A stretch of 64,000 nucleotides of DNA from Conchocele bisecta (Eukaryota > Mollusca > Bivalvia > Lucinida > Thyasiridae). The notes beneath the pieces are model-generated. The model was not told the DNA's origin, did not search any database, and saw only the letters and a program-made list of their open reading frames with translations. The stretch covers positions 120,667,078 through 120,731,077 of the forward strand of contig CM055265.1 in the NCBI GenBank assembly GCA_029237695.1, read 5' to 3'. The translations under genes and the position numbers were made by a program. Positions 17,935 through 29,666 of this stretch are shown here, one piece after another (the first letter of the stretch is position 1; each line of letters opens with the position of its first letter).

Positions 17935-18130
17935 GAGCTCTAGATAAGGTGCGTATTGCGTATTTTACGCAATTATTTTAGCTGAATACGCATTGATTAT
18001 CAAAAGTGGGAGTACAAAATATGCAGAGCAATGTGAAAATGTGCATTGGTTTTCAAATTGAGTAGTGAAAATACTGTCATAAAGTTGAAAATTCAATTAG
18101 TTGAGCTGCAAAAAGCAAATAGTGTTTACT
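17935..18130 (+). repeat. MITE family A, left part
   Basis: AGAGCTCTAGATAAGGTGCG, then GCATTGATTATCAAAAGTGG and GTTGAGCTGCAAAAAGCAAA. It breaks off at TTTCAGTACTTTGATT, a motif that returns at about 18640, so about 500 bp seem to have been inserted or rearranged there. Confidence 0.7.
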
Positions 18131-18674
18131 TTCAGTACTTTGATTATATGTTATCTCCTTTGAGATAGCATATTATGTCGCACAAATTTCTATGGGGGCA
18201 TGCAGCCATATTGTCGTGCTGCGCCTAAACACCGATTACGACCAAGAAAATAGTGCCCTGTGCAAACTTATCCTATGGCGTTTTGGTCTGTCTTGCTTTT
18301 ATCTAAAACTCTACATATATTATTCTCTATAGTTTTCACAGTTTTGGGCTCAGTTTATCAGTTAAACTTTGGAAAATACGAACCAGGACATTTAATGCAT
18401 GTGAATACAGTATAGCATTATCTTTAGTACTCACAGCTAGGTAGCAGTGACCAGTTAGCCACCAATTTCATACAATTTTTTATGTGAGTTACAAACAGTA
18501 ATTTATTCTAGAGAAAAACGTGTTGATGGGTTTGCACCAGCACAGTACATTTGTCTCTGGATGATGATTGAGAAAATATGCAACTTTCAGTCTAGTTCCG
18601 CAAGTGATCGGTTTTTGTGGAGATAACATGTTTCAGTACTTTCAGTACTTTGATTTAACTGAATAGCCAAGTGT

Positions 18675-19122
18675 AAACAGGACTCCAGATAAGCAATTGG
18701 GTATTTCAAAATTTTAATTGGGTAAAATAAAATCACACTACTGTTTAGACATCAGCAGACCGCGATTATTGAATTGTTTGCTTCTAAATGAAAACATGTC
18801 TTGGTATTTCATTAATAATTGTAACCTTGGATGTGTTTTCATCATGGAACCAGATGGCCGCGGATAACGCATATTTTGGATGGACGGACGCATGGATGGA
18901 CTACGGACGGACGGACACCCAGACATCATTGTGATCACTAGGTCTCGCTTTCCGCAAGCGGGCTCGACAAAAATATGCTATATTTGTGGTCTGTTTATTG
19001 TTTTCTTTAGCATGATAAAGATACCACAAATTTGTCATTGCTTTTTTTGGATACTCACTACTTTTGGGTTTTTGGCAACTTTAATTGGGTATTTAAGCAA
19101 ATATGCACCTTATCTGGAGCTG
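18675..19122 (+). repeat. TIR element related to MITE family A
   Basis: Bounded by GGACTCCAGATAAGCAATTG at the left and CACCTTATCTGGAGCTG at the right, with TTTAATTGGGTA near both ends. Its interior contains GGACGGACGGACACC and GCTTTCCGCAAGCGGGCTCG, also seen in the 13.6 kb repeat, so it is composite. Confidence 0.65.
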
Positions 19123-19599
19123 TGTAAACGCAGGCCAAATATTCTCAACAACGGATTATATGCGGACATTCAAGTTGGTCGGATTCTACAATAAAGACAA
19201 TAAACCTAGTTTTGTCAGCCCATCTTTCAATCAGCCATTTACAGTGTAGAGAAAAAGATCCATGGATTACAGACTAATTAGGAAAACACTGTGATTATCT
19301 GGAGCATTGACATCGCAGCTCAAATGGCCTTGACCCTCAACAAAACGTAACCTTCATTTTGAGCATGTGTCTGATGTGAAAACATTGCAAATTGCATCTA
19401 TTGTCATACCTCGGATCACGCATCGACCTTGAGGACATGCATCTCTGTATATTAATGTTGGCAACTGATGCATTTGCCATAAAGGATCTGCATGTAAAAC
19501 ATGAAAATGTCAAAGGTGTTCTATTAAATATTCTTCCTGACGCCATTTTTTGACAGTTGTTTATTGACACTTTGGCCGAACTTGATTAAATAATCCCAC

Positions 19600-19960
19600 T
19601 TAAAGGGTCACCCTAAACACCCCAAAGGCTGGAAAAGGCCACAAAGGATACAAATGCTACAAAGGCTGTTCTATGTTGCTTGTACATACGTTAGCGGATA
19701 TTTATGACATGCATTTTCATTGAATTGACTGAATTATTATGTGTTATGATCATTTTATGAATTTTAATCATTTTAATACAATAATCCACCACAAATATAC
19801 GTGTTTTGGTAAATTGTCTAAACGCGCACCTGCGCTGATCGGGCCGCGCGGAATTGGAGTGATTAACACCCATTAACATATCGTTTAACAGGTGCAGCTA
19901 AACACCGATTATACTTATTGCATTATTGCATTATTATTAATATAAGTCAATGATCAATCA
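19600..19960. repeat. dispersed repeat, also at 28905-29310
   Basis: The segment 19610-19760 (ACACCCCAAAGGCTGGAAAA, GGCTGTTCTATGTTGCTTGT, TTATGACATGCATTTTCATT) matches 29160-29310 on the same strand. The segment 19770-19960 (ATACGTGTTTTGGTAAATTG, GGTGCAGCTAAACACCGATT) matches 28905-29100 inverted. It abuts the LINE remnant on its right. Confidence 0.75.
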
Positions 19961-20212
19961 ATGACCAATAAAGCGTCTAAAGGTAGAGACGAAGCAATAA
20001 AAATAAAAAAGGCAAACGTATGGCAACAAAAACATGGACCAATAATAAAGACAGGCAAAGACTCGCAGCAGAAACAAAACAAGAACAATATACCAAAAAT
20101 AACTCTTATAAGACAAGACAAAATATCACCAAATAGGAGACCAGTGCAACTAAATGAGCCAGAAATGGAATCAAATATGACATCGCTAAGTGAAATAATA
20201 GCGACTATATAA
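19961..20212 (+). pseudogene. possible ORF1 remnant of the LINE
   Basis: An 83-codon, lysine/asparagine/glutamine-rich open frame (MTNKASKGRDEAIKIKKANV at the start) directly upstream of the LINE endonuclease, with the same A-rich composition and strand. I do not recognise a domain. Its position suggests the tail of an ORF1-type protein. Confidence 0.35.
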
Positions 20213-20312
20213 GCGTCACGGACTAAGACTTCCTGATATACAATAAAACATAAACATATTTAATTAAAAAAAAAATAGTATGTGTAGAAACGGAACTAAA
20301 ACCAACCAGACC

Positions 20313-23300
20313 CTGACAGTCCTTCAATGGAACTGCCGGGGATTTGTCAAAAACAAAAAGTGAGCTGGTGAATGCAATAGAAAACGACATCATGTCACCC
20401 GATGTATTATGTCTACAGGAAATGCCAAAACCTACAATATTACCAGGGTATGATCTGAAATCTGACTCAACGAACTCAACCAAAGGAAGCGGTGTAGGCA
20501 TATTCGTGAAAAATGGTATATCAAGCATAGAATTTAAAACAAGTCATGTTAAAGAAAATAATAATATCCTATACTCGGGAGTTAAGATATTAAGCAGTAA
20601 AGGCAACATTGACATTCTGAACATCTACATAAGTCCGAGTATTAATAAAACCGAAAACCTTCTACAAAACTTATACAAGGTAATAAAACAAGTTAGTAAC
20701 AAAACACTGATAATGGCTGACTTTAACGGACATAATCCACTTTGGGACATGCATTATTTTAATAAAGTAAACAAAATAGGTGATGAAATTATAACATTCC
20801 TAGATAATACTAATTACGTTATACTAAATAATCATCCCATCTACCAAGGGCTAAAAGTATAGGATCTGCACCAGACATCACATTAGCTACACCAGCTTTA
20901 GCTTCCTTGGCCTCGTGGACCATCCACAACTCAACACTAGGCAGCGATCACTATCCGATTATTACTAAAGTGTGTACCCATTATCACAAGAGAACTCCCG
21001 CAACAATTCCCAAATGGAAGTTAGGTCATGCAAACTGGGAACTCTTCCATCAACTATGCACCACTAGGTTACATATTGATGCGAATTTAGATACAAAAGA
21101 CTATCACGATGAATTTGTGAGCACACTCTACGGAATAAGTAAAGAAAGCATACCACAGACAAGTGGTAAAGCACATAATCGCCCCTACCAATCCCTAGTG
21201 GACACCCGCTTGCATATGAAACCATTAAAAAAACAGGGGAAAAACTGTCTGCGAAGATGGAAAACAAGCCTATAAATATCATGTACAACTAAAACAAAGA
21301 AGGCGAGAGGAATACTTGGAAACCAAGTGCCTGGCGTCTGAAACCATTAAAACAGCAAAAGAGAAAGGTTGGGCGAATTTTATATCAGCAATTACGAAAG
21401 ATAAAACAAGTAAAGAAATCTGGAATTTATTTAATCGAGTAAGAGGTAAACCAACACAACAAATGCCCCCATTATCACATGATAATATATTAATATGCGA
21501 TGAAAAACAAAAAGCAGAGGTGCTCACAGATCATTACAATAATATGTCTAGCAACAGTAATTTAACATCAGAATTCAGAATAGAAAAATATAAAAGAGAC
21601 CCGAAAATACAAGCTAAGATAGACAACCATACTCTGACACCAGACCTGAATACTGACTGCCTCAATAGGTCATTTATAATGTCGGAACTTAAAGCTGCTC
21701 TTAAAACTAAAAAAAGTACTGCACCAGGAGCAGATAAAATACATTATAATATACTGAAACAATTACCACATGAATCAATGGAACAACTGCTCCTGCTAAT
21801 AAATAAATCATGGGCCGAAGGCTCCTTGTCTGACGCTTGGAAAGAGGCTACCATTATCCCAATAATCAAACCAAACAAGAATGCAACTCTACCAGCCTCA
21901 TACAGACCCATTTCACTAACATCTGTAATATGTAAATTAATGGAAACTATGGTGGCCATCAGACTAAAACATCATTTTGAATCTAATCAGAAAATTGGCC
22001 CAACCCAGTCAGGATTTAGAAATCATAGATCCACGATGGATCAACTAGCTCGATTAGAAACAATTATTAAAACAGCACAAATGGAAACAAAACTAGTCGT
22101 AGCTGTATTTCTAGACTTAGAAAGAGCCTTTGACCTAATGTGGACAAAGGGAGCAATAGAACAACTAATCGGGAAGGGCGTAAACAACAGAATGTTGCTA
22201 TGGTTAGATAACTTTCTGACGGGCAGAAAAATTAGAGTAAGAATAGGCACAGAGCATTCAGAATTTCAAAGTATTGATAATGGCAGCCCCCAGGGTAGTG
22301 TCATAAGCCCAACACTATTTAATGTCATGATAGATACATTATATACAGAAAAAAACTAGTCGTAGCTGTATTTCTAGACTTAGAAAAAGCCTTTGACCTA
22401 ATGTGGACAAAGGGAGCAATAGAACAACTAATCGGGAAGGGCATAAAGTTGCTATGGTTAGATAACTTTCTGACGGGCAGAAAAATTAGAGTAAGAATAG
22501 GCACAGAGCATTCAGAATTTCAAAGTATTGATAATGGCAGCCCCCAGGGTAGTGTTTTAAGCCCAACACTATTTAATGTCATGATAGATACATTATATAC
22601 AGTATGAGTACAAACACAAAACCAGGCCTATCACAATTTGCCGACGACGGCGCGATCTGGAAAGAGCATACAGATCTCAGAGTAGCCCTGTGGGTAATAC
22701 AGACAGCACTAGATAAAATAACAATTTGGCAAAACAAATGGGGCTTTAAAATCTCCCCGCTTAAAACTGAGGCAGTCATATTTATTGGCGGTGGATTACT
22801 CTGCTATAAAAATGAGGAGCAGCGGTATGCATACATAAGAGAACAAACTTATAAAATTAAAGATTTAATGGTAAACAATCAAGCAATACCATACACAAAA
22901 TGTGTAAAATTCCTGGGTATGTATTTGGACGATCGACTTACCTGGGGAACACATATAAATAGCATAGTCCAACGCTGTAGAAAAGATCTCAACTGAATGA
23001 AACTAGTATCGGGTACGTCATATGGAGCAGATAAACTATCCCTTCCATTGTTGTACAAAGCTCTATTATTATCAAAAATGGACTATGGCAGCATGCTGTA
23101 TAAAGACGCTGCAGCGGAACACTTAGATAAACTAGAACTAATTCAAAGAGCGGCCCTCAAAGTGGCAACAGGTGCATATAAATCAACTAGAGCCGCTGCA
23201 GTCGAGGTAGAAACCGTAGTAGAACCATTAGATCTGAGGCGTGAAGGAAATCTAATCAAATATTGGGCGCGCACCCAGCCACATGGTGTAAACCTGCCAG

Positions 23301-24449
23301 TTAGCGAACAAATACGACCTAGGCGGGTATACAAAAATAATAACAGAATAAGACTAAAAAAGAAGCAACCATAAAAGAAAAAAATAAAAAGTATAAAAAC
23401 AAACATAACGATAAAGAAGCAAACAAAATTAAAAAAGCAAAATCCACAGGTAGGAAATTACAAACATGTTACGCTATGAATGCTCAAATACTAACTCAAG
23501 AATATGGACTGAATGATTGTGAAATGCAGCCGTATCAGACCCATATACCTTACTATCCTTTCGAAATAACTGCTCAATCAGATCTAACAGAAATAATAAA
23601 AAATAAGACAATGTATCCAATTCTTAACCAAAAACTAGCAACAGACCACATAAACAAAAAATGGAAAGATAGCCTGCAAATTTACACGGACGGTAGCAAA
23701 AATATCGAACAAGGCATCACATCCGCAGCTTTCGTGATACCACATTTAAATTATGTAGAACAATACAAGCTGACTTCCACACTAACAGTATTCACATCAG
23801 AATTAATAGCAATCGAGAAGGCCCTCATTTATAACCTAACATTAGATAATTATAAGGATACAGTCATCTTAACTGATTCACTAAGCTCCGTCCAAGCAAT
23901 CAACTCAGGTACTTCTAAAACAAGACCTGACAAAATACATCTCATCAAAACATTAATAAGCAATACAAAATCTAAAGGCAAGCTGATAAACATAGATTGG
24001 GTCCCTTCCCATATTGGAATACCCGGTAACGAAGACGCTGATAGGGCTGCAGGCACAGCGCATTTAATAGGAAACAATGAAGCAACATTACCAACACATC
24101 ATGAAATATATTCTCTCATCAAACAAAAATGTAGGTCAAAGTGGCAAACAAGGTGGAATAATGAACACTTAGGCAAAAATGGTGGACATATTTGCAAGCA
24201 ATGTGCCCCACCATCCCTACAAAATGTAAATTGTATAGTAAAGATAGGAGAGCAGACATAATTATATCCAGACTAAGGCTAGGCAGAAATGGCATAAAAT
24301 CTAATCTATACCATCATGATAATAGTAGTGAAGATAAAATGAATTGTTCAAATTGTGACGAGAACGAAATTGAAGATCCTTGGCATTATTTCTTCAATTG
24401 CCCCGCCCATAAAATATCGCGAGAAGATCTAAAAAGCGTCTTGCCTTAA
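20313..24449 (+). pseudogene. non-LTR retrotransposon (LINE, jockey superfamily, I/Nimb-like), inactivated
   Basis: The order is AP endonuclease, reverse transcriptase, RNase H, zinc knuckle. The endonuclease starts LTVLQWNCRGFV at 20313 and ends with LGSDHYPI near 20940-20970. The RT has YRPISLTSVICKLMETM, FLDLERAFD, GSPQGSVISPTLFN and QFADDG. RNase H (about 23670-24070) has YTDGS, SELIAIEKAL, LTDSLSSVQA and NEDADRAAG. The tail has CSNC-x11-H-x4-C. An RNase H behind the RT points to the I-like group. Frameshifts interrupt it near 20340, 20860, 21260, 22600 and 24250, a stop lies near 22995, and a 263-bp stretch of RT is duplicated in tandem. It cannot make a full product. Confidence 0.93.
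22091..22604 (+). repeat. 263-bp tandem duplication inside the LINE RT
   Basis: AACTAGTCGTAGCTGTATTT starts at 22091 and again at 22354. Both copies run through GGCAGCCCCCAGGGTAGTGT to ACATTATATACAG. The second copy lacks about 12 bases (in the GTAAACAACAGA stretch) and has a few substitutions, so the duplication is not brand new or was followed by further changes. Confidence 0.93.
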
Positions 24450-24649
24450 ACACATTACACCTTCACATTATCATATAGTATTCCCACCTAAGGAATGTGA
24501 AGCTGAAATGCATCTAGCTTTATTAGAGTACATAAAGGAAACAGGATACTGGGGTAAAATGTAAATACCGCTGCTCCAAAAACAACAGTATAGTTTTAAA
24601 TTCAAACTGATAACCTAAATACCAAGATATATATGTAGTAACTGAGGAT

Positions 24650-25741
24650 GGCAGAGGGTATACAGTCAACGAAGTGGTCCAACTAAGTGACAGAGGTTAC
24701 ATTGAACCATGTAGGCTTCGTCCTGATATAATTAAGTAATATCACGATAGGTTGTACATATGTTGTATCGTAAATATATGTTTGCGTGTGAGCCATCGAC
24801 TTACGGTGATTACATGGTGAACGGCGTATGCCCTGATCGGACTGCGACTGTGCAGGCTGGTCTGTGGATACACTGGTCGCTAGGTCGTAAGTCCATGCTC
24901 TGGGATCACCCAATGAGGTAGATGTACTTATTTGACGTGTTTGGGGAGCAGTACCCCACACTGACTGACCATTACTAACAACATAATAAGATAAATATCA
25001 AATCATATCAAACATAATACAATCATAAAGTATATGCGGGATGTGGCGAAAAGCTGGCAATATATAACTTCAACGGGGAATGTCCGAATTACCCGAGTTC
25101 CAATATATTTGGCGGGTTCTTCTCCCGAGGCAGGCCCAGAGTGCACCCTAACGAACATATTGCCACCCCATAGTCATATCCATGCATATACAAAATTGTA
25201 TATACACAATTAAGCCTATAATCAGCTAACAACTATTAACGTCCGGCCTCCAATGATGAGCACTCATGAAGTTAACAGCATTGCATTACAGTCTGCTCGT
25301 GATCAGGTCTAAAGTAGAGCAGTTACGAAATATATAGCGTCATGAAATGTCCGGGCGGGTGGGCTTGACTGGTACTAACCCAAGGGATCTTTCAGGTAGG
25401 GAATGCCCAATCGGGGACCCCCGCTGGGAAACGAACGATACGGTCTGCTCACCACCGGGCACATAGTGCTCTATCTATTAAATTATAAAGTAGTGACTGC
25501 TTACATGCGGGGGCCGGTATTTTAGCGGGTGGGGATAACCATACATGCAAATCTGCACAAATCATTTACCATATTTTTATTTGCATCTTCCTAAATCTAC
25601 TTTTAATAATAAAGACCAATAACAGTGGCCAACCACTGACAATATTGACAGGGCAACACGACTCGTAGACGTAAACGACTTGACCAGTGACAACTGACAA
25701 ATGACCCCGCGAAACTGACTGGGGGGACCCATTTTGTCACT
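24650..25741. other. LINE 3' flank and unassigned DNA up to the gap
   Basis: Probable LINE 3' untranslated sequence up to about 24700, then unrecognised DNA. The motif CTGTGCAGGCTGGTCTGTGG (24850) resembles TGCGCAGGCTGATCTGGGGC at 5085 and CTGCGCAGGCTGATCCGGGT at 47425, a widely scattered short repeat. No gene is seen. Confidence 0.4.
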
Positions 25742-26241
25742 NNNNNNNNNNNNNNNNNNNNNNNNNNNNNNNNNNNNNNNNNNNNNNNNNNNNNNNNNNN
25801 NNNNNNNNNNNNNNNNNNNNNNNNNNNNNNNNNNNNNNNNNNNNNNNNNNNNNNNNNNNNNNNNNNNNNNNNNNNNNNNNNNNNNNNNNNNNNNNNNNNN
25901 NNNNNNNNNNNNNNNNNNNNNNNNNNNNNNNNNNNNNNNNNNNNNNNNNNNNNNNNNNNNNNNNNNNNNNNNNNNNNNNNNNNNNNNNNNNNNNNNNNNN
26001 NNNNNNNNNNNNNNNNNNNNNNNNNNNNNNNNNNNNNNNNNNNNNNNNNNNNNNNNNNNNNNNNNNNNNNNNNNNNNNNNNNNNNNNNNNNNNNNNNNNN
26101 NNNNNNNNNNNNNNNNNNNNNNNNNNNNNNNNNNNNNNNNNNNNNNNNNNNNNNNNNNNNNNNNNNNNNNNNNNNNNNNNNNNNNNNNNNNNNNNNNNNN
26201 NNNNNNNNNNNNNNNNNNNNNNNNNNNNNNNNNNNNNNNNN
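25742..26241. other. 500-base assembly gap (N)
   Basis: Exactly 500 Ns, the usual placeholder for a gap of unknown length. The 15 bases before it (ACCCATTTTGTCACT, 25727-25741) are identical to the 15 bases after it (26242-26256). Confidence 1.
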
Positions 26242-26329
26242 ACCCATTTTGTCACTAACCATGCATGTCAATTTCCGTCACTTTACAGAAAACTATGGGA
26301 CGCCGTGATGCCGAGGGGTCTTTTGATGT

Positions 26330-26700
26330 GGTACGTATATATATGTGTGATGTGTGTATGTATATGTGTATATGTATGTATGTATGATGTGTGTGTGTGC
26401 GTGTGTGTGTGTGTATGCGCGCGTGTGTGTCGTAGTGCGCGCGTGTGTGTGTGTGCGCGTGTGTGTGTGTGTGTGTGTGTGTGGGGTGCGTGTGTGTGTG
26501 TGTGTGTTGTGTGTGTGTGTATATGTATGTATGTGTGTGTGTGTGTGTGTATGCATATATATATATATGTATGTGTGTATATGTGTGTATGGGTATATAT
26601 GTGTGTGTACATATGTATATGTGTATGTACGTCTGTGTGTGTCTGTGTGCGTGAATGTGCGTGCGTGCGTGCGTACGTATGTGTGTGTGTGTGTGTGTGA
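26330..26700. repeat. (TG)n-rich microsatellite
   Basis: About 370 bases of TG/TATG/CGTG runs with interruptions. Long open frames on both strands, encoding Val-Cys or Thr-His repeats, are by-products. Confidence 0.97.
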
Positions 26701-27235
26701 TTGATTGAATGGGGGCTGGGCTAAGTGATGTGGTGTGTGGTTGGCGGGTGTATGGATGGGTTGATGTGGTCCACTAATTCAATAGAATTGGGCTAAGTGA
26801 TTGAGTGAGTCAGTGGGGTGAGGTAGTCAGCTGGTTGAGAGTAGTTGTGCAAAATCGCCTCCTTTTGATTTTTTTTTTTGAGCTTTACTACAGGGACTCC
26901 GGAGCTACCGGGGAAACTGGAGGTTTCCTCCACCAGGAGTAATTGCTTTTTATGTCGAAATTGACAATCTGCATTTCTCCAATATAGACAAAAATCAAAC
27001 GATTTAATGTGTATTAGTCTATTTCGGCCAAAATCTGACGGTGTGGTAGGTGACTCAAAACTAAACTAAAATTAAAATAAATGCTAGTAAATAACAAAAA
27101 CAAATATATATATAAAACCCAATTAACAACACAAAATCAGCAACCACGGTTATCATGATAGGTTAATATAGCATTCTGATACAGCACACTAACATAGGGT
27201 GAGGGTGGCACGTCAAATACCATACCGTCAGAAAT
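26701..27235. other. unassigned
   Basis: G/T-rich transition from the microsatellite, then AT-rich sequence. A short imperfect palindrome, CTCCGGAGCTACCGGGGAAA..GGAGGTTTCCTCCACC, is at about 26890-26935. No gene is seen. Confidence 0.35.
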
Positions 27236-27510
27236 CATTTTCTTCTTCTCTTCTCTTCTCTTCTCTTCTCTTCTCTTCTCTTCTCCTTCTCTTCTCTCCT
27301 CTTCTCTCATTCTCCTTCTCCTTCTCTTCTTCTTCTCTCTCTCTCTCTTCTCTTCTCTTCTTCTCTTCTCTCTCCTCTCCTCCACCTCTCCTCTCCTCTC
27401 CTCTCTCCTTTTCTCTTCTCTTCTCTTCTCTTCTCTTCTCTTCTCCTCTCCTCTCCTCTCCTCTCCTCTCCTCTCCTCTCCTCTTCTCTTCTCTTCTCTT
27501 CTCTTCTCGA
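27236..27510. repeat. (TCTTC)n / (TCTCC)n polypyrimidine microsatellite
   Basis: About 275 bases of pure pyrimidine on the plus strand, alternating TTCTC pentamers with TCTCC variants. It is a candidate for triplex formation and polymerase slippage. The open frames in it are not genes. Confidence 0.98.
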
Positions 27511-27898
27511 TGGTGATTAGGTAGGATTGGGACTAAATGTGACTATAAGTTAATTACGTAGAGCACACTTGCTAGACATTAGTGACTCAGATAGTACACT
27601 CGCCACTTAATTTCATTTGACCAGTCCGTATGTCACTCAAAACGCACAAATCACGTAAACTAGTATGGGTTCCCCTCAATCATCTATAATCGATAACCAG
27701 CCATACTATATCACACACATATAAGCTGATGGGTGCTATAGGAGGCCTCAAATTATAGGTTACCATACCTGCATAGATTCTCCTATATTTGACGCACATT
27801 TTTGGAGCCTGAATTATAAATGCAACATTTATCAAAATTCGGAAATATAAACCAGACCGACGACCATCGGCCTGCTTCTTTACTGGGCTATATATCCC

Positions 27899-27970
27899 GG
27901 GTATGGAAGGTGTTCGAGCCAATTCCCACCCTTAAATATGAGCCGAATGAACGAATGAATGAACGACATT
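27899..27970 (+). repeat. 3' end of a retroposon with (GAAT)n tail
   Basis: GGGTATGGAAGGTGTTCGAG, CCAATTCCCACCCTTAAATA and TGAGCCGAAT are followed by GAACGAATGAATGAAC. The first 50 bases are identical to the reverse complement of 52845-52894, where the tail is AATAG-like. A fixed 3' end with a variable short tandem tail is the mark of a 5'-truncated SINE/LINE. Confidence 0.7.
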
Positions 27971-28905
27971 CATTTAAACATGCTTTATGTATCAACACAT
28001 TACGTGAACATAGGACGAAGGCCGAATTTTGAGACATCAGCTAGTTCATTCTGTCTACTTCGTCATCTTTTCGCGTTTAATTGTCAAAAGATGGAGGCAA
28101 CGAAATGGTGCAAGGTTTCCGAGTGCAGCTAGTTATCTACCTTGAAAATGGGTATCTACACGGTAATAAAAATATGTTTATGAGCGCTATGTACGGCTAT
28201 GCAACGAATATTACCCTTTGTCGACTATTTTCTATGTCGATGCAGCCTTTGTGGTGCCACCTGTCAGCCTTTGTTGACTATTTTCTATGTGAATGTAGCC
28301 TTTGTGGTACCATCTGTCAGCCTTTGTCGACCATTTTCTATGTGAGTGTAGCCTTTGTGGTACCATCTGTCAGCCTTTGTGGACTATTTTCTATGAATAT
28401 AGCCTTGGTACTGCCGTCGGCCATCTGGCTTACTCTGTGAACTGTTTTTACGTTGATTTCAGAAAGTGTAGTAACAGTTTGCCGTGTTATACGTCCCGTT
28501 CATCTCCTCCTGATAGTTTAATTTTAAATTTCAAAAGGAACAGTTTACTGCCAATAAATAATTGACGTAATTACGTTAATTACAAATACAGGACAAGGGA
28601 AGAAAAATGTTCGTGGAATAAACTGTGCTAAATACTATGGGTTAATTGACGGGAACACATGTCAGCTAGCGTAAATGTCATTTACAACTAGTTACACGTT
28701 TATTCGGCCGTGTAAATAAAAGATTTTGCTTCCGCAATCTGAGGAAATATTCGTTGCAGAGCCGTACATAGCGCTCATAAATATATTTTTTATCACCGTG
28801 TGGATACCCATTTTCAAGGTAGATAACTGATGTCTCAAAATTCGGCATTAGTCCTGTTCAAGTAATGTGTTGATACATAAAGCAAGTTTAAATGAATGTC
28901 GTTGA
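27960..28905. repeat. foldback element with long diverged arms
   Basis: Left arm 27960-28220 and right arm 28735-28905 are inverted copies sharing GACATTCATTTAAAC, TTATGTATCAACACATTAC, GCCGAATTTTGAGACATCAG, CTACCTTGAAAATGGGTATC and TATGAGCGCTATGTACGGCT. The left arm carries about 90 extra bases at 28036-28128. Between the arms is the 53-bp tandem array at 28214-28405. The frame open across 28081-28440 follows the repeats and is not a convincing gene. Confidence 0.82.
28214..28405 (+). repeat. 53-bp tandem repeat, about 3.5 units
   Basis: Units are built from GTCGACCATTTTCTATGTGA, GTGTAGCCTTTGTGGTACCA and TCTGTCAGCCTTT. They lie at the centre of the foldback element. Confidence 0.85.
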
Positions 28906-29320
28906 TTGATCATTGACTTATATTAATAATAATGCAATAAGTATAATCGGTGTTTAGCTGCACCTGCTATTAAACGATATGTTAATAGGTGTTAATCACT
29001 CTTTGTCCAATTCCGCGAGGCCCGATCGGCGCAGGTGCGCGTTTAGACAATTTACCAAAACACGTATATTTGTGGTAGATTATTGCATTCAAATGATTCA
29101 AATGATTAAAATGATCATCACTTTTCCAGCCTTTGGGGTGTTTAGGGTTACCGGGTCACCCTAAACACCCCAAATGCTGGAAAAGGCCACAAAGGCTACA
29201 AATGCTAGAAAGGCTGTTCGATGTTGCTTGTACGTACGTTAGTTGATATTTATGACATGCATTTTCATTGAATTCACTGAATTATTATGTGTTATGATCA
29301 TTTTAGTGACCGCACTTGAA
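28906..29320. repeat. dispersed repeat with central palindrome (relative of 19600-19960)
   Basis: The left half matches 19770-19960 inverted. The right half from 29160 matches 19610-19760 directly. The centre is the palindrome CCAGCCTTTGGGGTGTTTAG / CTAAACACCCCAAATGCTGG around 29130-29180. The different arrangement in the two places suggests the intact element is an inverted-repeat transposon, of which 19600-19960 keeps one arm rearranged. Confidence 0.7.
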
Positions 29321-29666
29321 TGCAGGTGCATTAAATGCGCAATGTTTTGGGCACCATGCAGATAACAAAAATGCTCTTACGACATGTTTTACCAGTCGAT
29401 TCCCAGACCATCGTGCCATATATAGCTATATTGTGACATGTGGGAGACTAGAGCTAGGTTCTTAACGGGATTACGGGATTATTATCACTTTAATGACATG
29501 CCATTAATTGGAGAAAAATCACTCAATAAATGGATATATCCGCCGTCAGACATGGCAACACAACTGCGACGTTCGAACTTTCGTTCAATGTCTCGACATC
29601 GCTCCATGACAAGTCAAGTCTACATCTGAAGAATTTTCCCGTGCGGACACGAGTCTGTCTCACAGT

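Noticed and set aside
25340..25470. tRNA or SINE suggested by GGGAAACGAACGATACGGTC
   Set aside because: No B box in the right context, no tail and no fold that I could support.
26293..26704. Open frames rich in Cys-Val or Thr-His
   Set aside because: They are translations of a (TG)n microsatellite.
27137..27516. Ser/Leu/Phe-rich and Glu/Arg/Lys-rich frames
   Set aside because: They are translations of the TCTTC/TCTCC polypyrimidine tract.
28081..28440. Open frame with repeated CSLCGTICQPL
   Set aside because: It follows the 53-bp tandem repeat inside a foldback element.
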